This document shows positions 46,641 to 54,941 of a DNA stretch of 64,000 bases, piece after piece. The translations under genes were made by a program, and so were the position numbers. Every line of letters begins with the position of its first letter. The stretch's first letter is position 1. Source of the stretch: Prevotella sp. UBA2756 (GTDB lineage: Bacteria; Bacteroidota; Bacteroidia; Bacteroidales; Bacteroidaceae); NCBI GenBank assembly GCA_002353205.1, contig DEJE01000003.1, positions 1 to 64,000 on the forward strand, in the 5' to 3' direction. Below the pieces are notes generated by a model, which did no database searches, had not been told where the DNA came from, and saw only the letters and a program-made list of their open reading frames with translations.

Positions 46641-46753
46641 GTCAATTAATTTAACCGGATTTTTTTGCAGGAATTTTTGATCGTTTTAGAGAGACGAATC
46701 GTTTTGAAACGGTAAAAGAATTGAACTAAAAGGCGGGATTTTTCGTTCTGATT

Positions 46754-46863
46754 TTCAAAATGAGCCATTTTACACTCCAAAATGACGCGTTTTGCTCTTC
46801 AAAATGACGCATTCTGCGAGGCAAAATGAGCCATTCTGGAGTGTAAAATGCGTCATTTTGAAA
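46754..46863. repeat. Third 22-bp-period array, different consensus
   Basis: Five tandem units of exactly 22 bp start at 46754, 46776, 46798, 46820 and 46842. Each has the form CAAAATGAGCCATTTT or a variant, a dyad AATG-NNN-CATT with a 3-nt centre. The sequence differs from the arrays at 22.9 and 36.5 kb, but period, dyad form and intergenic setting are the same. The remaining bases of 46864-47222 show no gene or other clear signal. Confidence 0.8.
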
Positions 46864-47222
46864 ACCCGGAAAATGTAAAGAAAAGACAAGATGCTTGTTT
46901 TCAGGGCGTTACAACTCTCGCGAGAATCGCTCAGATTCGGCCGTGGGATTTTAATTTCAGAATTTTGCAGCCACAGAGCGCTAAAACGAGGATTTTGTAA
47001 AGGAAATTCAGACCTTAGCCAGAACAGGCCAGTTGCGCAGTTTCTTTCACTCTGTCGCAGAAATACGCTGCTATGGACAAAAATCTTCAAGAATCTTACA
47101 AAAATGTTCGTCCTGCGCGGTTAAGATAAGGCTAAAGAGATTCGTGTCAGATTTTTGAAGATTTTTGTTTAAGAATTGGTGGTCAACTGAGTAGTTACCT
47201 GGCTTTTAGTTCTCCTGTCTCA

Positions 47223-48200
47223 TCAGAAATAGTAGCGCAGGCCGGTCATCAGACAGAAGTTGCCGAGCCCGAGATCCTTCACTCTGTCATCGAGAATGAC
47301 CTCTTCGGGTTTCTTGAACACGCCCGCGTTGATGTCCAGTTCGGCACCGACAGCCAGCCGGGAGCTTAGCAGATAGTCCAGTCCGCCGCCGACGAACATG
47401 CCGAAACCGCCACGGTGGTGGAAGTCCTTGATGTCGTAGTGGGCGTATCCAAATCCGACGTTGATGTCGTAGAGCCACCGAGGATGGCTGGCAAAGCGGC
47501 GGGCAAGGCCGAAGGTGGGCGTCAGACAGTCGAGACGATAGTCGCCCAGACCGCGGTATTCGGCCATGGAGCGCATGTAGGTCAGTCCGAAACTGAGGCC
47601 GTTTTTCATGATGTGGGCGTAGCTGGCCAGCAGTTGCAGACCGACGTGCTGCCGATAGTTGCCGCCGATGGTCTTCAGCTTGTCGGGATTGAGCGCCACG
47701 CCGCCGCTCAGACGGAGACGGTTGGCAGGCGTCTGCCGCGCCACTTCGCGCTTATAGAAGCGCTCCTCGTTGGCCAGCGCCGACTCCAGGTAGTTCCCGA
47801 AGTCGTCCATATAGCTGCCCATGGCGATGGAGTCGGTGTCGATCTTTCCGTCGAGGAGCATGTTTCCCATGATCTGGTGGCACGTCCCGTTCCACAGCGA
47901 GGGCCGCCGATGCTCCACGATCTGCAGCACATTGCCGCCGATGCGCGCCGTTTCCTCCTTGGCCAGCGCCATCACCTGCTCGTATTTGCAGTGTATGGAC
48001 GTGCCGCGGTCCACCACGGCCACGCGTCCCAGCGTGATTGCACCCTTGGGCGCTGGCATTCCCGGCTCGACGACGGTCACCGAATCGGCCGACCGCGCAG
48101 GATAGGTGAGCAACTGGTCGGTGATGACTTCCGGATTCGTGCAGCCAAGCACGGTGAAGAGAATGGCCCCGGCGGCCGCGATAAGAAAGAATCGTTTCAT
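47223..48200 (-). CDS. Outer-membrane beta-barrel lipoprotein, function unknown
   Basis: A 325-aa protein. ATG 48200 gives a lipoprotein signal (MKRFFLIAAAGAILFTVLGC, Cys 20); longer starts put non-signal sequence in front. Residues 20-155 form a region with conserved-looking Cys and Trp (HCKYEQVMALAKEETARIGG, RRPSLWNGTCHQ). Residues 160-325 alternate aromatic strands typical of a small outer-membrane barrel (GLTYMRSMAEYRGLGDYRLD, WLYDINVGFGYAHYDI) and end in a C-terminal Phe (GLRYYF). I do not recognise a named family. It is transcribed divergently from the C1 peptidase gene. Confidence 0.7.
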   Translation of the reverse strand: MKRFFLIAAAGAILFTVLGCTNPEVITDQLLTYPARSADSVTVVEPGMPAPKGAITLGRVAVVDRGTSIHCKYEQVMALAKEETARIGGNVLQIVEHRRPSLWNGTCHQIMGNMLLDGKIDTDSIAMGSYMDDFGNYLESALANEERFYKREVARQTPANRLRLSGGVALNPDKLKTIGGNYRQHVGLQLLASYAHIMKNGLSFGLTYMRSMAEYRGLGDYRLDCLTPTFGLARRFASHPRWLYDINVGFGYAHYDIKDFHHRGGFGMFVGGGLDYLLSSRLAVGAELDINAGVFKKPEEVILDDRVKDLGLGNFCLMTGLRYYF

Positions 48201-48362
48201 GATGATATGATAATAATGTAGTGCAAATGTCGGTAAAATAAACGAAACGGACAAACGATAAGCGGTATTTTTCCTTCTTGATGCAGAAAAACAGTTTTTT
48301 TTGCGGCCGTACAAGTTTTTTTTCGTAATTTAGCACGCGAAAACCAATAACACACAACGTTC

Positions 48363-49796
48363 ATGAGAATCAGAAACTACATGATGGCAGGCCTGATGGC
48401 TTCTGCCATGATAGCAACAGCGCAGACGCGCGACGGCGGCATCACGCCAAAGATGCTCGCCGAGATGGAGAAAGCGCAGGGTTCGCAGCCGCAGAACCGC
48501 GCCATCTTCAACGCCATCGCTTCGAACAAGATCGACGACGTGGCGAAGAACTTCCGCAATCAGGGCGCTCTCGACACCTTCTTTAGCATTGAAACGGAGA
48601 AGCAGAGCATCACCGACCAGAAATCGTCGGGCCGATGCTGGATGTTCAGCGGCATGAACGTGCTGCGGTCGAACTTCACGCAGCGCCTCGACACCGTCTG
48701 CGGCTTCGTGCCCGGCACGAACGACGTGCAGTTGGAGTTCTCGCAAGACCATCTCTTCTTCTACGACCAGCTGGAGAAGGCCAATCTCTTCCTGCAGGGC
48801 GTCATCGACACAGGCCGCAAACCCATCGACGACCAGCGCGTGCAGTTCTTCTTCAAAGCCCCGATCAACGACGGCGGCACCTTCTGCGGCGTGTCCGACC
48901 TCGCTGCCAAGTATGGTCTGGTGCCCAAAGAGGTGATGCCCGAGACCTTCTCGGCCGACAACACGTCGAAGATGGCGCAGATCATGAAGAGCAAGCTGCG
49001 CGAGCAGGGCCTCGAACTGCGCGACATGGTGGCCAAAGGGCGCAAGGCCACCGACCTGCAGAAGCGGAAGACGGAGATGCTCACCGACATCTACCGCATG
49101 CTTTCGCTCACCCTGGGTGAGCCTGTGAAGGAGTTCACCTACGCCTTCCGCGACAAGAGCGGCAAAGCGCTCGGACAGACGCGCAGCTATACGCCGCAGG
49201 AGTTCTACCAGACGGTGGTGGGCCATCCGCTCAACGGCACCTTCATCATGGTGATGAACGATCCGCGGCGCGAATACCACAAGACCTACGAGGTGGAGTA
49301 CGACCGCCACACCTACGACGGCACCAACTGGAAATACCTCAACCTGCCGATGGACGAGATAGAGCAGCTGGCCATCGCCTCGCTGCGCGACGGGCGCAAG
49401 CTCTACAGCTCCTACGACGTGGGCAAGCAGCTCGACCGCACGCGCGGCTACTGCGACCTGGAGAACTACGACTACGCCTCGCTCTTCGGAACGGAGTTCA
49501 AGATGGACAAGGCGCAGCGCATCGCCACCTTCGACAGCGGATCGACCCACGCCATGACGCTGACGGCCGTGGATCTGAATGCCGACGGTAAGGCTGTGAA
49601 GTGGAAGGTGGAGAACTCGTGGGGCGCCTCGTGGGGACAGAAGGGCTGCCTCATCATGACCGACCGCTGGTTCCGCGAGTACATGTTCCGCCTGGTGGTT
49701 GACAAGAAATACGTCTCCGAGCAGCTGCTCCGCGAGGCCGAGCAGAAGCCCATCATGGTTATGCCCGAGGATCCGCTCTTCCAGATGGACGAATAG
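48363..49796 (+). CDS. Secreted C1-family aminopeptidase (bleomycin hydrolase/PepC-like)
   Basis: A 477-aa papain-fold peptidase. The catalytic Cys is in DQKSSGRCWMFSGMN, the oxyanion Gln lies just before it, the catalytic His in GSTHAMTLTAVD and the Asn in VENSWGASWGQKG. Length and motifs fit the C1B bleomycin hydrolase/aminopeptidase C family. Cytoplasmic members lack a leader, but this one has a signal peptide (MMAGLMASAMIATAQ), so it should act in the periplasm or outside, trimming peptides. A weak promoter-like pair (TTTG to 48303, TAATTTAG at 48326) lies upstream. Confidence 0.9.
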   Translation: MRIRNYMMAGLMASAMIATAQTRDGGITPKMLAEMEKAQGSQPQNRAIFNAIASNKIDDVAKNFRNQGALDTFFSIETEKQSITDQKSSGRCWMFSGMNVLRSNFTQRLDTVCGFVPGTNDVQLEFSQDHLFFYDQLEKANLFLQGVIDTGRKPIDDQRVQFFFKAPINDGGTFCGVSDLAAKYGLVPKEVMPETFSADNTSKMAQIMKSKLREQGLELRDMVAKGRKATDLQKRKTEMLTDIYRMLSLTLGEPVKEFTYAFRDKSGKALGQTRSYTPQEFYQTVVGHPLNGTFIMVMNDPRREYHKTYEVEYDRHTYDGTNWKYLNLPMDEIEQLAIASLRDGRKLYSSYDVGKQLDRTRGYCDLENYDYASLFGTEFKMDKAQRIATFDSGSTHAMTLTAVDLNADGKAVKWKVENSWGASWGQKGCLIMTDRWFREYMFRLVVDKKYVSEQLLREAEQKPIMVMPEDPLFQMDE

Positions 49797-49845
49797 CAGC
49801 CCTCAGAGGAGCAGGCATACGGGTGCCCGAAGTTAAAATAACGTA

Positions 49846-49892
49846 AAATATAGCCGAAAAAGCGACGAGGAATCACTTTTTCGGCTATATTT
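49846..49892 (+). terminator. Perfect 17-bp inverted repeat overlapping the next promoter
   Basis: Arms AAATATAGCCGAAAAAG (49846-49862) and its exact complement (49876-49892) flank a 13-nt loop 50 nt after the C1 peptidase stop. It can end that transcript. The right arm overlaps the -7 box TATATTTGC of the downstream gene. Confidence 0.7.
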
Positions 49893-49894
49893 GC
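49886..49894 (+). promoter_or_regulatory. -7 box of the DUF4332 gene
   Basis: TATATTTGC is a perfect -7 box, 40 nt before the start codon. Seven of its nine bases lie in the right arm of the 17-bp inverted repeat, so terminator and promoter share sequence. Confidence 0.6.
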
Positions 49895-49934
49895 ACTATA
49901 TAATCAATGTATCACCATTTAATCTATCAAAAGT

Positions 49935-50345
49935 ATGGCAGCTTACAAAATCATCGACGTAGAGGGCATCGGCCCTGTATATGCTGAGAAATTGCTCGAA
50001 GCAGGTATCAAAGACACTGACGTTCTACTGGAGAAATGCGCCAAACCGGCCGGCCGCAAAGCCCTGGCCGAGGAGACAGGCATCTCGCCGAAGCTCATCC
50101 TCACATGGACCAACCACGCCGACCTGATCCGCATCAACGGCATCGGCCCGCAGTTTGCCGAGCTCCTCGAAGCAGCCGGCGTCGACACGGTGAAGGAACT
50201 GAAGCACCGCAAGCCCGAGAACCTGCATCCGAAACTCGTGGAAATCAATGAGGAGAAGAACCTCGTGGGGCGCGTTCCCGCACTGAAGGAGGTGGAGCGC
50301 ATGGTGGCCGAGGCTGGCGAACTGCCCGCCGTCATGGAATACTAA
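49935..50345 (+). CDS. DUF4332 helix-hairpin-helix protein
   Basis: A 136-aa protein with two helix-hairpin-helix type motifs: VEGIGPVYAEKLLEAGI at 9-25 and INGIGPQFAELLEAAGV at 67-83, each followed by a short helical segment. This is the DUF4332 arrangement. The GIG hairpins usually bind DNA backbone phosphate, so a nucleic-acid-binding role is plausible. No catalytic domain or membrane segment is seen. It is monocistronic, with its own promoter and a strong terminator. Confidence 0.85.
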   Translation: MAAYKIIDVEGIGPVYAEKLLEAGIKDTDVLLEKCAKPAGRKALAEETGISPKLILTWTNHADLIRINGIGPQFAELLEAAGVDTVKELKHRKPENLHPKLVEINEEKNLVGRVPALKEVERMVAEAGELPAVMEY

Positions 50346-50380
50346 GCCCCGAGGCTTCAACTTGCTGAAGACAATACATT

Positions 50381-50441
50381 GCGCAGTCTCTGAACCGCCT
50401 GTCGCCAACGGCGAACAGGAAGGCAGAGGTTGCGCTTTTTT
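50381..50441 (+). terminator. Branched terminator after the DUF4332 gene
   Basis: An outer stem (GCGCAGTCTCTG with CAGAGGTTGCGC) encloses an inner stem (CCTGTCGCC with GGCGAACAGG) and is followed by TTTTTT. Confidence 0.85.
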
Positions 50442-50538
50442 GCGGCTCGGGGAGCACCTCTCCCACCCTGTTCACCGCCATTGCTGCCGGTGGAATGGGC
50501 ATATCGGGGTCTGATTATCAAAAAAATCAGGGCGTTGT

Positions 50539-50570
50539 TTTGCCAATATCTACTTTTTTCGTACTTTTGC
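50539..50570 (+). promoter_or_regulatory. Promoter of the S8 peptidase gene
   Basis: TTTG (50539-50542) and TACTTTTGC (50562-50570) are 19 nt apart, a consensus-like Bacteroidetes promoter. The leader to the start codon is about 105 nt. Confidence 0.75.
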
Positions 50571-50681
50571 AAAGAAATTGTCATCTGCACGGAAGACCGC
50601 TTCCAAGTTGTAACAAAGGAACTTAGGGATGCCGCTTCACCCAATGAAAGGAATCATATTCATTTTAACACATAATCGACA

Positions 50682-52823
50682 ATGAAAAGAATTACTACGT
50701 TTTTGCTATTGACAGTCCTCTGCCTCACCATGATGGCACAGGGTAAACTGACCATGCAGGCACAGATGAAGCTGATGGAACAGAAAACCAAGATGGAACG
50801 CATGGAGAAAGCTGAGCCCGCCAAGGCCAAGCAACAGCAGCGCATGACGCTGGTGGTGAGCGTCGACGAAGGCGCGATGGCGGCCGCGGTCAACGAGATG
50901 AAAGCCGCCGGAGCCGAGGTGCGCGCCCGTCTGGGCCGCCAGGTGGTGGTGAGCATGCCCACCGACAACGTGGAAGCGCTGCAGCGCATCGAGGGCGTGA
51001 AGCGTATCGACATCGGCCACAAGGGCAAGCTGAAGACCGACGTGACACGAGAGGAAACGGGCGTGGCCCAGCTCAACGGCACCACACTGCCCGCAGGAAC
51101 CACCGCCTACACGGGCAAGGGGGTCACCGTATGCCTCATCGATATGGGTTTCGACTTCCAGCATCCGGCATTCAAGGATGCCGAGGGTCGCTCACGCATC
51201 AAGTGCGTCTACATGATGAACGATAATGATGGTAACAAATTCACCGTCGGCGACCCCGAGATCGGCGAGTACACCTTCCCCGGTTCGGTCTACGACACAC
51301 CTGAGCTGATTGCCAAGCTGACCACCGACAACATGCTGGAAGAACACGGCAGCCACACAGCAGGCATTTCAGCCGGAAGCATCTCGCCCATGGGCTTCGG
51401 CGGAATGGCTCCCGAGGCCGACATTGTGCTGATTCCCCTTAATGAGGTGGAAAATGAGGACGGAGAAGAAATGGGTGAAGAAGAAATCATAGAGACAGTC
51501 TTTGCGTTCATCGCCGCATACGCCGACCAGAGCCAGCAGCCCATAGTTGTCAGCGCAAGTTTGAACAGCCACAGCGGTCCGCACGACGGCACGAGCACCG
51601 TCACGCAGGCTATCGAAGAACTGTCGAAGCATGTCGTTCCGGTGTTCTCGGCAGGCAATGAGGGCGGCTATCCCATCCACCTCTACAAGAAGTTCAGTCA
51701 CCTGCAACCTTCCGTAAAGACTTTCCTCATGGCCATAACCGAAAACGAAGAAGAGGAGGGATATAAGTATCTCCACATGCCAAGTGTCACAGGCTTCGTC
51801 CGTAAGGGCGACGAGGTGAGCATACAGTTGGCCCTGAAGACCATCAACCAGATAACAGGCAAGATCTCTACCGTATGGAGTTCAGAGAAATGCACCGCTA
51901 AGCCTGGCTGCGAGGAGCAGATGTTCCTCGTTTCGACCGAAGAAGACGAAACGCTGGCTAAGAATTTCGACGGTAAGGTAGCCATCGGCGCCAAGGAAGA
52001 CGAAAACGGACGGCTCACCGTAGCCGCCCAAATCGAAGGCGGATGGGACAGTCTTGTACTGTGGGAGCTCACCGTGAGCGGCAGCGATGGCACCGAGGTA
52101 GACCTGTGGGATGATTTAGTCGGATTCGGCGGCGTAAGAATGATCGGACTTAAAGGATATGTTGACGGCGACAACGACATGTCGGCCGGCGACTGGACCT
52201 GTACCGACCGCGTCATCAGCGTGGGAGCCTACTGTACCAACGTGATGGAGCGCAAACTTGACGGCACGGTTGTCGACATGTCGGTGCCCCAAAGTGAAGA
52301 CGAAGAGCCACTCGTAAAGGACGAAATAGCAGATTTCAGCAGCTTCGGAACGTCGTTCAACGGTGTGAAGCAGCCCCTGATCTGCGCTCCCGGCGTGAAC
52401 ATCGTATCGTCGCTCAACCACTATAAGAACATAGGAACTTATGCCGACGGCATGCAGTGGGACGGCTATCCTTACGGTGCCATGACCGGAACATCGATGG
52501 CATGCCCCGTCGTGTCGGGTATCGTGGCGCTGTGGCTGCAGGCCAAGCCCGACATGAAGCTCGACGACGTGAAGGACGTGATGAGCCAAGCTTCGCGCAA
52601 CGACGAATACACTCAGAACGACACCGAAGGTCGCTGGGGCTACGGCAAGATCGACGCTGCTGCCGGCATCAAGTACATACTGAACAAGCCCGACGCCATC
52701 CACAACGTGGAATTCGTATCCACCACTACTGATGCCGTCTACGACCTGCAGGGCCGCCGCGTCAACAACCGTCCGGCTCCCGGGCTTTACATCAAGAATG
52801 GCCGCAAGGTCGTGATCCGGTAA
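50682..52823 (+). CDS. Secreted subtilisin-like serine protease (S8) with C-terminal tag
   Basis: A 713-aa protease with signal peptide MKRITTFLLLTVLCLTMMAQ. Residues 50-115 look like an I9-type propeptide (LVVSVDEGAMAAAVNEMKAA). The catalytic triad is Asp in VCLIDMGFDF (Asp 154), His in EEHGSHTAG (His 222) and Ser in GTSMACPVVSG (near residue 600). Between His and Ser is a long acidic beta-rich insertion. The C-terminus GLYIKNGRKVVIR is the tag shared with PUL proteins in this window, suggesting the same surface or secretion route. The acid phosphatase gene follows 42 nt later and may be co-transcribed. Confidence 0.92.
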   Translation: MKRITTFLLLTVLCLTMMAQGKLTMQAQMKLMEQKTKMERMEKAEPAKAKQQQRMTLVVSVDEGAMAAAVNEMKAAGAEVRARLGRQVVVSMPTDNVEALQRIEGVKRIDIGHKGKLKTDVTREETGVAQLNGTTLPAGTTAYTGKGVTVCLIDMGFDFQHPAFKDAEGRSRIKCVYMMNDNDGNKFTVGDPEIGEYTFPGSVYDTPELIAKLTTDNMLEEHGSHTAGISAGSISPMGFGGMAPEADIVLIPLNEVENEDGEEMGEEEIIETVFAFIAAYADQSQQPIVVSASLNSHSGPHDGTSTVTQAIEELSKHVVPVFSAGNEGGYPIHLYKKFSHLQPSVKTFLMAITENEEEEGYKYLHMPSVTGFVRKGDEVSIQLALKTINQITGKISTVWSSEKCTAKPGCEEQMFLVSTEEDETLAKNFDGKVAIGAKEDENGRLTVAAQIEGGWDSLVLWELTVSGSDGTEVDLWDDLVGFGGVRMIGLKGYVDGDNDMSAGDWTCTDRVISVGAYCTNVMERKLDGTVVDMSVPQSEDEEPLVKDEIADFSSFGTSFNGVKQPLICAPGVNIVSSLNHYKNIGTYADGMQWDGYPYGAMTGTSMACPVVSGIVALWLQAKPDMKLDDVKDVMSQASRNDEYTQNDTEGRWGYGKIDAAAGIKYILNKPDAIHNVEFVSTTTDAVYDLQGRRVNNRPAPGLYIKNGRKVVIR

Positions 52824-52865
52824 GCCTGTCGTATCTTCAAATAAGGAAAAAGAAATAGGAAAGAA

Positions 52866-53723
52866 ATGACGAAGAAGTTCTTCATGCTGGCTGTTGCCGC
52901 CGTCATGGCTGCCGAGAGCGTCAATGCGCAGGACGATGCGCCGCAAGTGTACTTTCAACTGGATCAGATGCCCAAGCTGATTAACATCATGCCCGCACCG
53001 CCAGCCTTCGAAAGCCCTGAGTTTGCCAACGACATCGTGCGCTACGGATGGGGAAAGCAGCAGCGACAGGACCCCGACCGCGTGGCTCTGGCCATTGCCG
53101 ATGCCGAGTGGGACGACCATGCCAAGCTCTTCCTGCAGTGGAAAGATGCCTTCGGACTGGCCATCAACGAGGCCGAGACGCCCGAGATATGGAAACTGAT
53201 GGAGACAAGTCTGGCCACTACCGACCCTATGCGCAAGGAGACGAAGGCCTACTACCACCGCCAGCGACCCTTTGAACGCTTCGACGACACCATGCCCTCG
53301 CACGAAGAGGACGAGCTCCGCGGCGAAGGAAGCTACCCTTCGGGGCACAGTCTGCGCGGATGGACCATCTCGTTGCTGCTGGCTCAGATAGCTCCTCAGC
53401 GCGCCGAGCAGATCTTCGTTCGTGGATGGGACTACTGCAACAGCCGCGTCATACTGGGGGCTCACTGGCAGAGCGACGTCGATGCCAGCCGAACGGCAGC
53501 CAGCATCGGTTTCTGCGCCCTGCAGGGCAGCCCCGAGTTCATCGAGCAGATGAAGAAGGCGCAGGCTGAATATGCCGAGAAGACGGGACAGACTGACGGT
53601 GTACAGTCGGCAACCATCGTCGAGCATCCCGCCACGCGAGCCTATCAGCTCAACGGCACTACAGCTTCCGACAGCTATCACGGCATCGTGATTGAAGGTC
53701 AGCAGAAAGTGGTGAAGAAATAA
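52866..53723 (+). CDS. Secreted PAP2-family (class A-like) acid phosphatase
   Basis: A 285-aa phosphatase with signal peptide MTKKFFMLAVAAVMAAESVN. It carries the vanadium-haloperoxidase/PAP2 signature in three parts: KAYYHRQRPF (K-x6-RP), SYPSGHSLRG (PSGH) and SRVILGAHWQSDVDASR (SR-x5-H-x3-D). This matches periplasmic non-specific class A acid phosphatases, which release phosphate from organic esters. All active-site residues are present. A convergent strong terminator follows. Confidence 0.9.
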   Translation: MTKKFFMLAVAAVMAAESVNAQDDAPQVYFQLDQMPKLINIMPAPPAFESPEFANDIVRYGWGKQQRQDPDRVALAIADAEWDDHAKLFLQWKDAFGLAINEAETPEIWKLMETSLATTDPMRKETKAYYHRQRPFERFDDTMPSHEEDELRGEGSYPSGHSLRGWTISLLLAQIAPQRAEQIFVRGWDYCNSRVILGAHWQSDVDASRTAASIGFCALQGSPEFIEQMKKAQAEYAEKTGQTDGVQSATIVEHPATRAYQLNGTTASDSYHGIVIEGQQKVVKK

Positions 53724-53743
53724 AAAGGTAATCTTGCATAACG

Positions 53744-53790
53744 AAACATGCTGGAACAGTCTTCAAGAGGAAGACCATTCCAGCATGTTT
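53744..53790. terminator. Bidirectional terminator between phosphatase and ddh
   Basis: AAACATGCTGGAA and TTCCAGCATGTTT form a perfect 13-bp outer stem enclosing GTCTTC/GAAGAC. T-rich sequence follows the right arm and A-rich sequence precedes the left. It serves both convergent genes. Confidence 0.85.
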
Positions 53791-53816
53791 TGTATTGATA
53801 CTCGTGAAAAAAGAAC

Positions 53817-54716
53817 TTACACCAAGTGCTCGATGAGGTCTGCACGCTCACCGGGAAGCATGTCGATGACGGGAATCTCGATCATCGTGTAGCATCCAGG
53901 CTGCTGACGCATCGAAGCACGCGCCACGTTGACGAGCACCTGAGCCGTCAGCGCAGGATTGTTGATGCTCATATTGAACTCGAAGCGCTGGTTCTGCGTC
54001 TTACCGCTCACTCCCTTGCGCACGAGATTCACGCCGTGTCCCATGTCCTTCACGGCATCTACCGACTCAACGGCGAAGACGTGCGTCTCGTCGCTGGCGA
54101 AATAGGGGTCGGCCTTGATGGCTGCGGTGACGTCTTCCAGCTTGGCTCCGTCCTCCAGCTCAACGTAGACCATGCGGCGGTGAATGCCTTCACCCAGAGG
54201 AATGGTCATAGAGAGAGCATTCTTCACGCCGGCTTTCGAGCGAACGCAGACCGAGTGTCCCATCGACATGCCAGGTCCGAAGTTGGTATACGACAAACCT
54301 TTCGGTGCCAGACTCTGCATCAGCGTGCGCACGATGCTGTCGGAACCCGGATCCCAGCCTGCTGCTATCACGCTGACGGTGCCCGTCTGCTTGTTGAGTT
54401 CCATCAGCCGCTCGCGGTAACCGCGTATGTTTGTGTGGATGTCGAAGCTGTCCACCGTGTTGATTCCTAATGGCAGTATTTGTTTGGCGAATTCTTCGCA
54501 CGAGCGAGTAGGCGTTGCCAGAATGGCCACGTCGACGTCCTTCAGCTCCTTGATATCCTTCACTACGTCGTAGGCTGCCAGCTCGGCGGGTTTGTTTTCG
54601 GCTCCGTTGCGGCGCACGATGCCTGCAATCTCGAAGTCTTCCGATGCTTCAAGAGCTTCGACGGTGAACTTTCCGATGTTTCCGTATCCAACTACGGCTG
54701 CTCTGATTTTCTTCAT
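53817..54716 (-). CDS. ddh: meso-diaminopimelate D-dehydrogenase
   Basis: A 299-aa NADP-dependent enzyme that reductively aminates tetrahydrodipicolinate to meso-diaminopimelate, the one-step route to lysine and peptidoglycan. Motifs: Rossmann turn AVVGYGNIGKFTVEAL, then ILATPTRSCEEFAK, NTVDSFDIHTNIRGYRE, the substrate loop AAGWDPGSDSIVR and GPGMSMGHSVCVR. Length is exactly typical. A -7 box TAATTTTGC is found on the minus strand at 54764-54756. Cytoplasmic. Confidence 0.95.
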   Translation of the reverse strand: MKKIRAAVVGYGNIGKFTVEALEASEDFEIAGIVRRNGAENKPAELAAYDVVKDIKELKDVDVAILATPTRSCEEFAKQILPLGINTVDSFDIHTNIRGYRERLMELNKQTGTVSVIAAGWDPGSDSIVRTLMQSLAPKGLSYTNFGPGMSMGHSVCVRSKAGVKNALSMTIPLGEGIHRRMVYVELEDGAKLEDVTAAIKADPYFASDETHVFAVESVDAVKDMGHGVNLVRKGVSGKTQNQRFEFNMSINNPALTAQVLVNVARASMRQQPGCYTMIEIPVIDMLPGERADLIEHLV

Positions 54717-54755
54717 TTTACTTACTCTCTTTTATGGTTTGCATTGTTTCCGCTT

Positions 54756-54764
54756 GCAAAATTA
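54756..54764 (-). promoter_or_regulatory. -7 box of ddh
   Basis: The minus strand reads TAATTTTGC, 39 nt before the start codon. A TTTG lies 23 nt further upstream (54791-54788), slightly wide of the usual spacing. Confidence 0.5.
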
Positions 54765-54836
54765 CATGTTTCTGACGAGAAATAGAACAAAATGACGATA
54801 AAAATACAAAGAAACATGCAAAATGCTACAAAAAAA

Positions 54837-54880
54837 ACCGTATCAGAGGTTGGCAGGAAACTGCCGGACTCTGATACGGT
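54837..54880 (-). terminator. Terminator after the M16 peptidase gene
   Basis: Arms ACCGTATCAGAG and CTCTGATACGGT form a perfect 12-bp stem with an inner GGCAG/CTGCC stem. On the minus strand it is followed by a run of seven T. It ends the birA-pyrH-M16 transcript. Confidence 0.9.
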
Positions 54881-54941
54881 AACTACGAATGTGCTTGATG
54901 CAGTGACTGAAGAAAGGCTCTACATGCAAAGCGCATGGTTG

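Noticed and set aside
46429..46680. Small protein frame through the GC-rich repeats
   Set aside because: The frame is made of repeat sequence rich in Pro, Gly and Arg, and has no homology or ribosome-site support.
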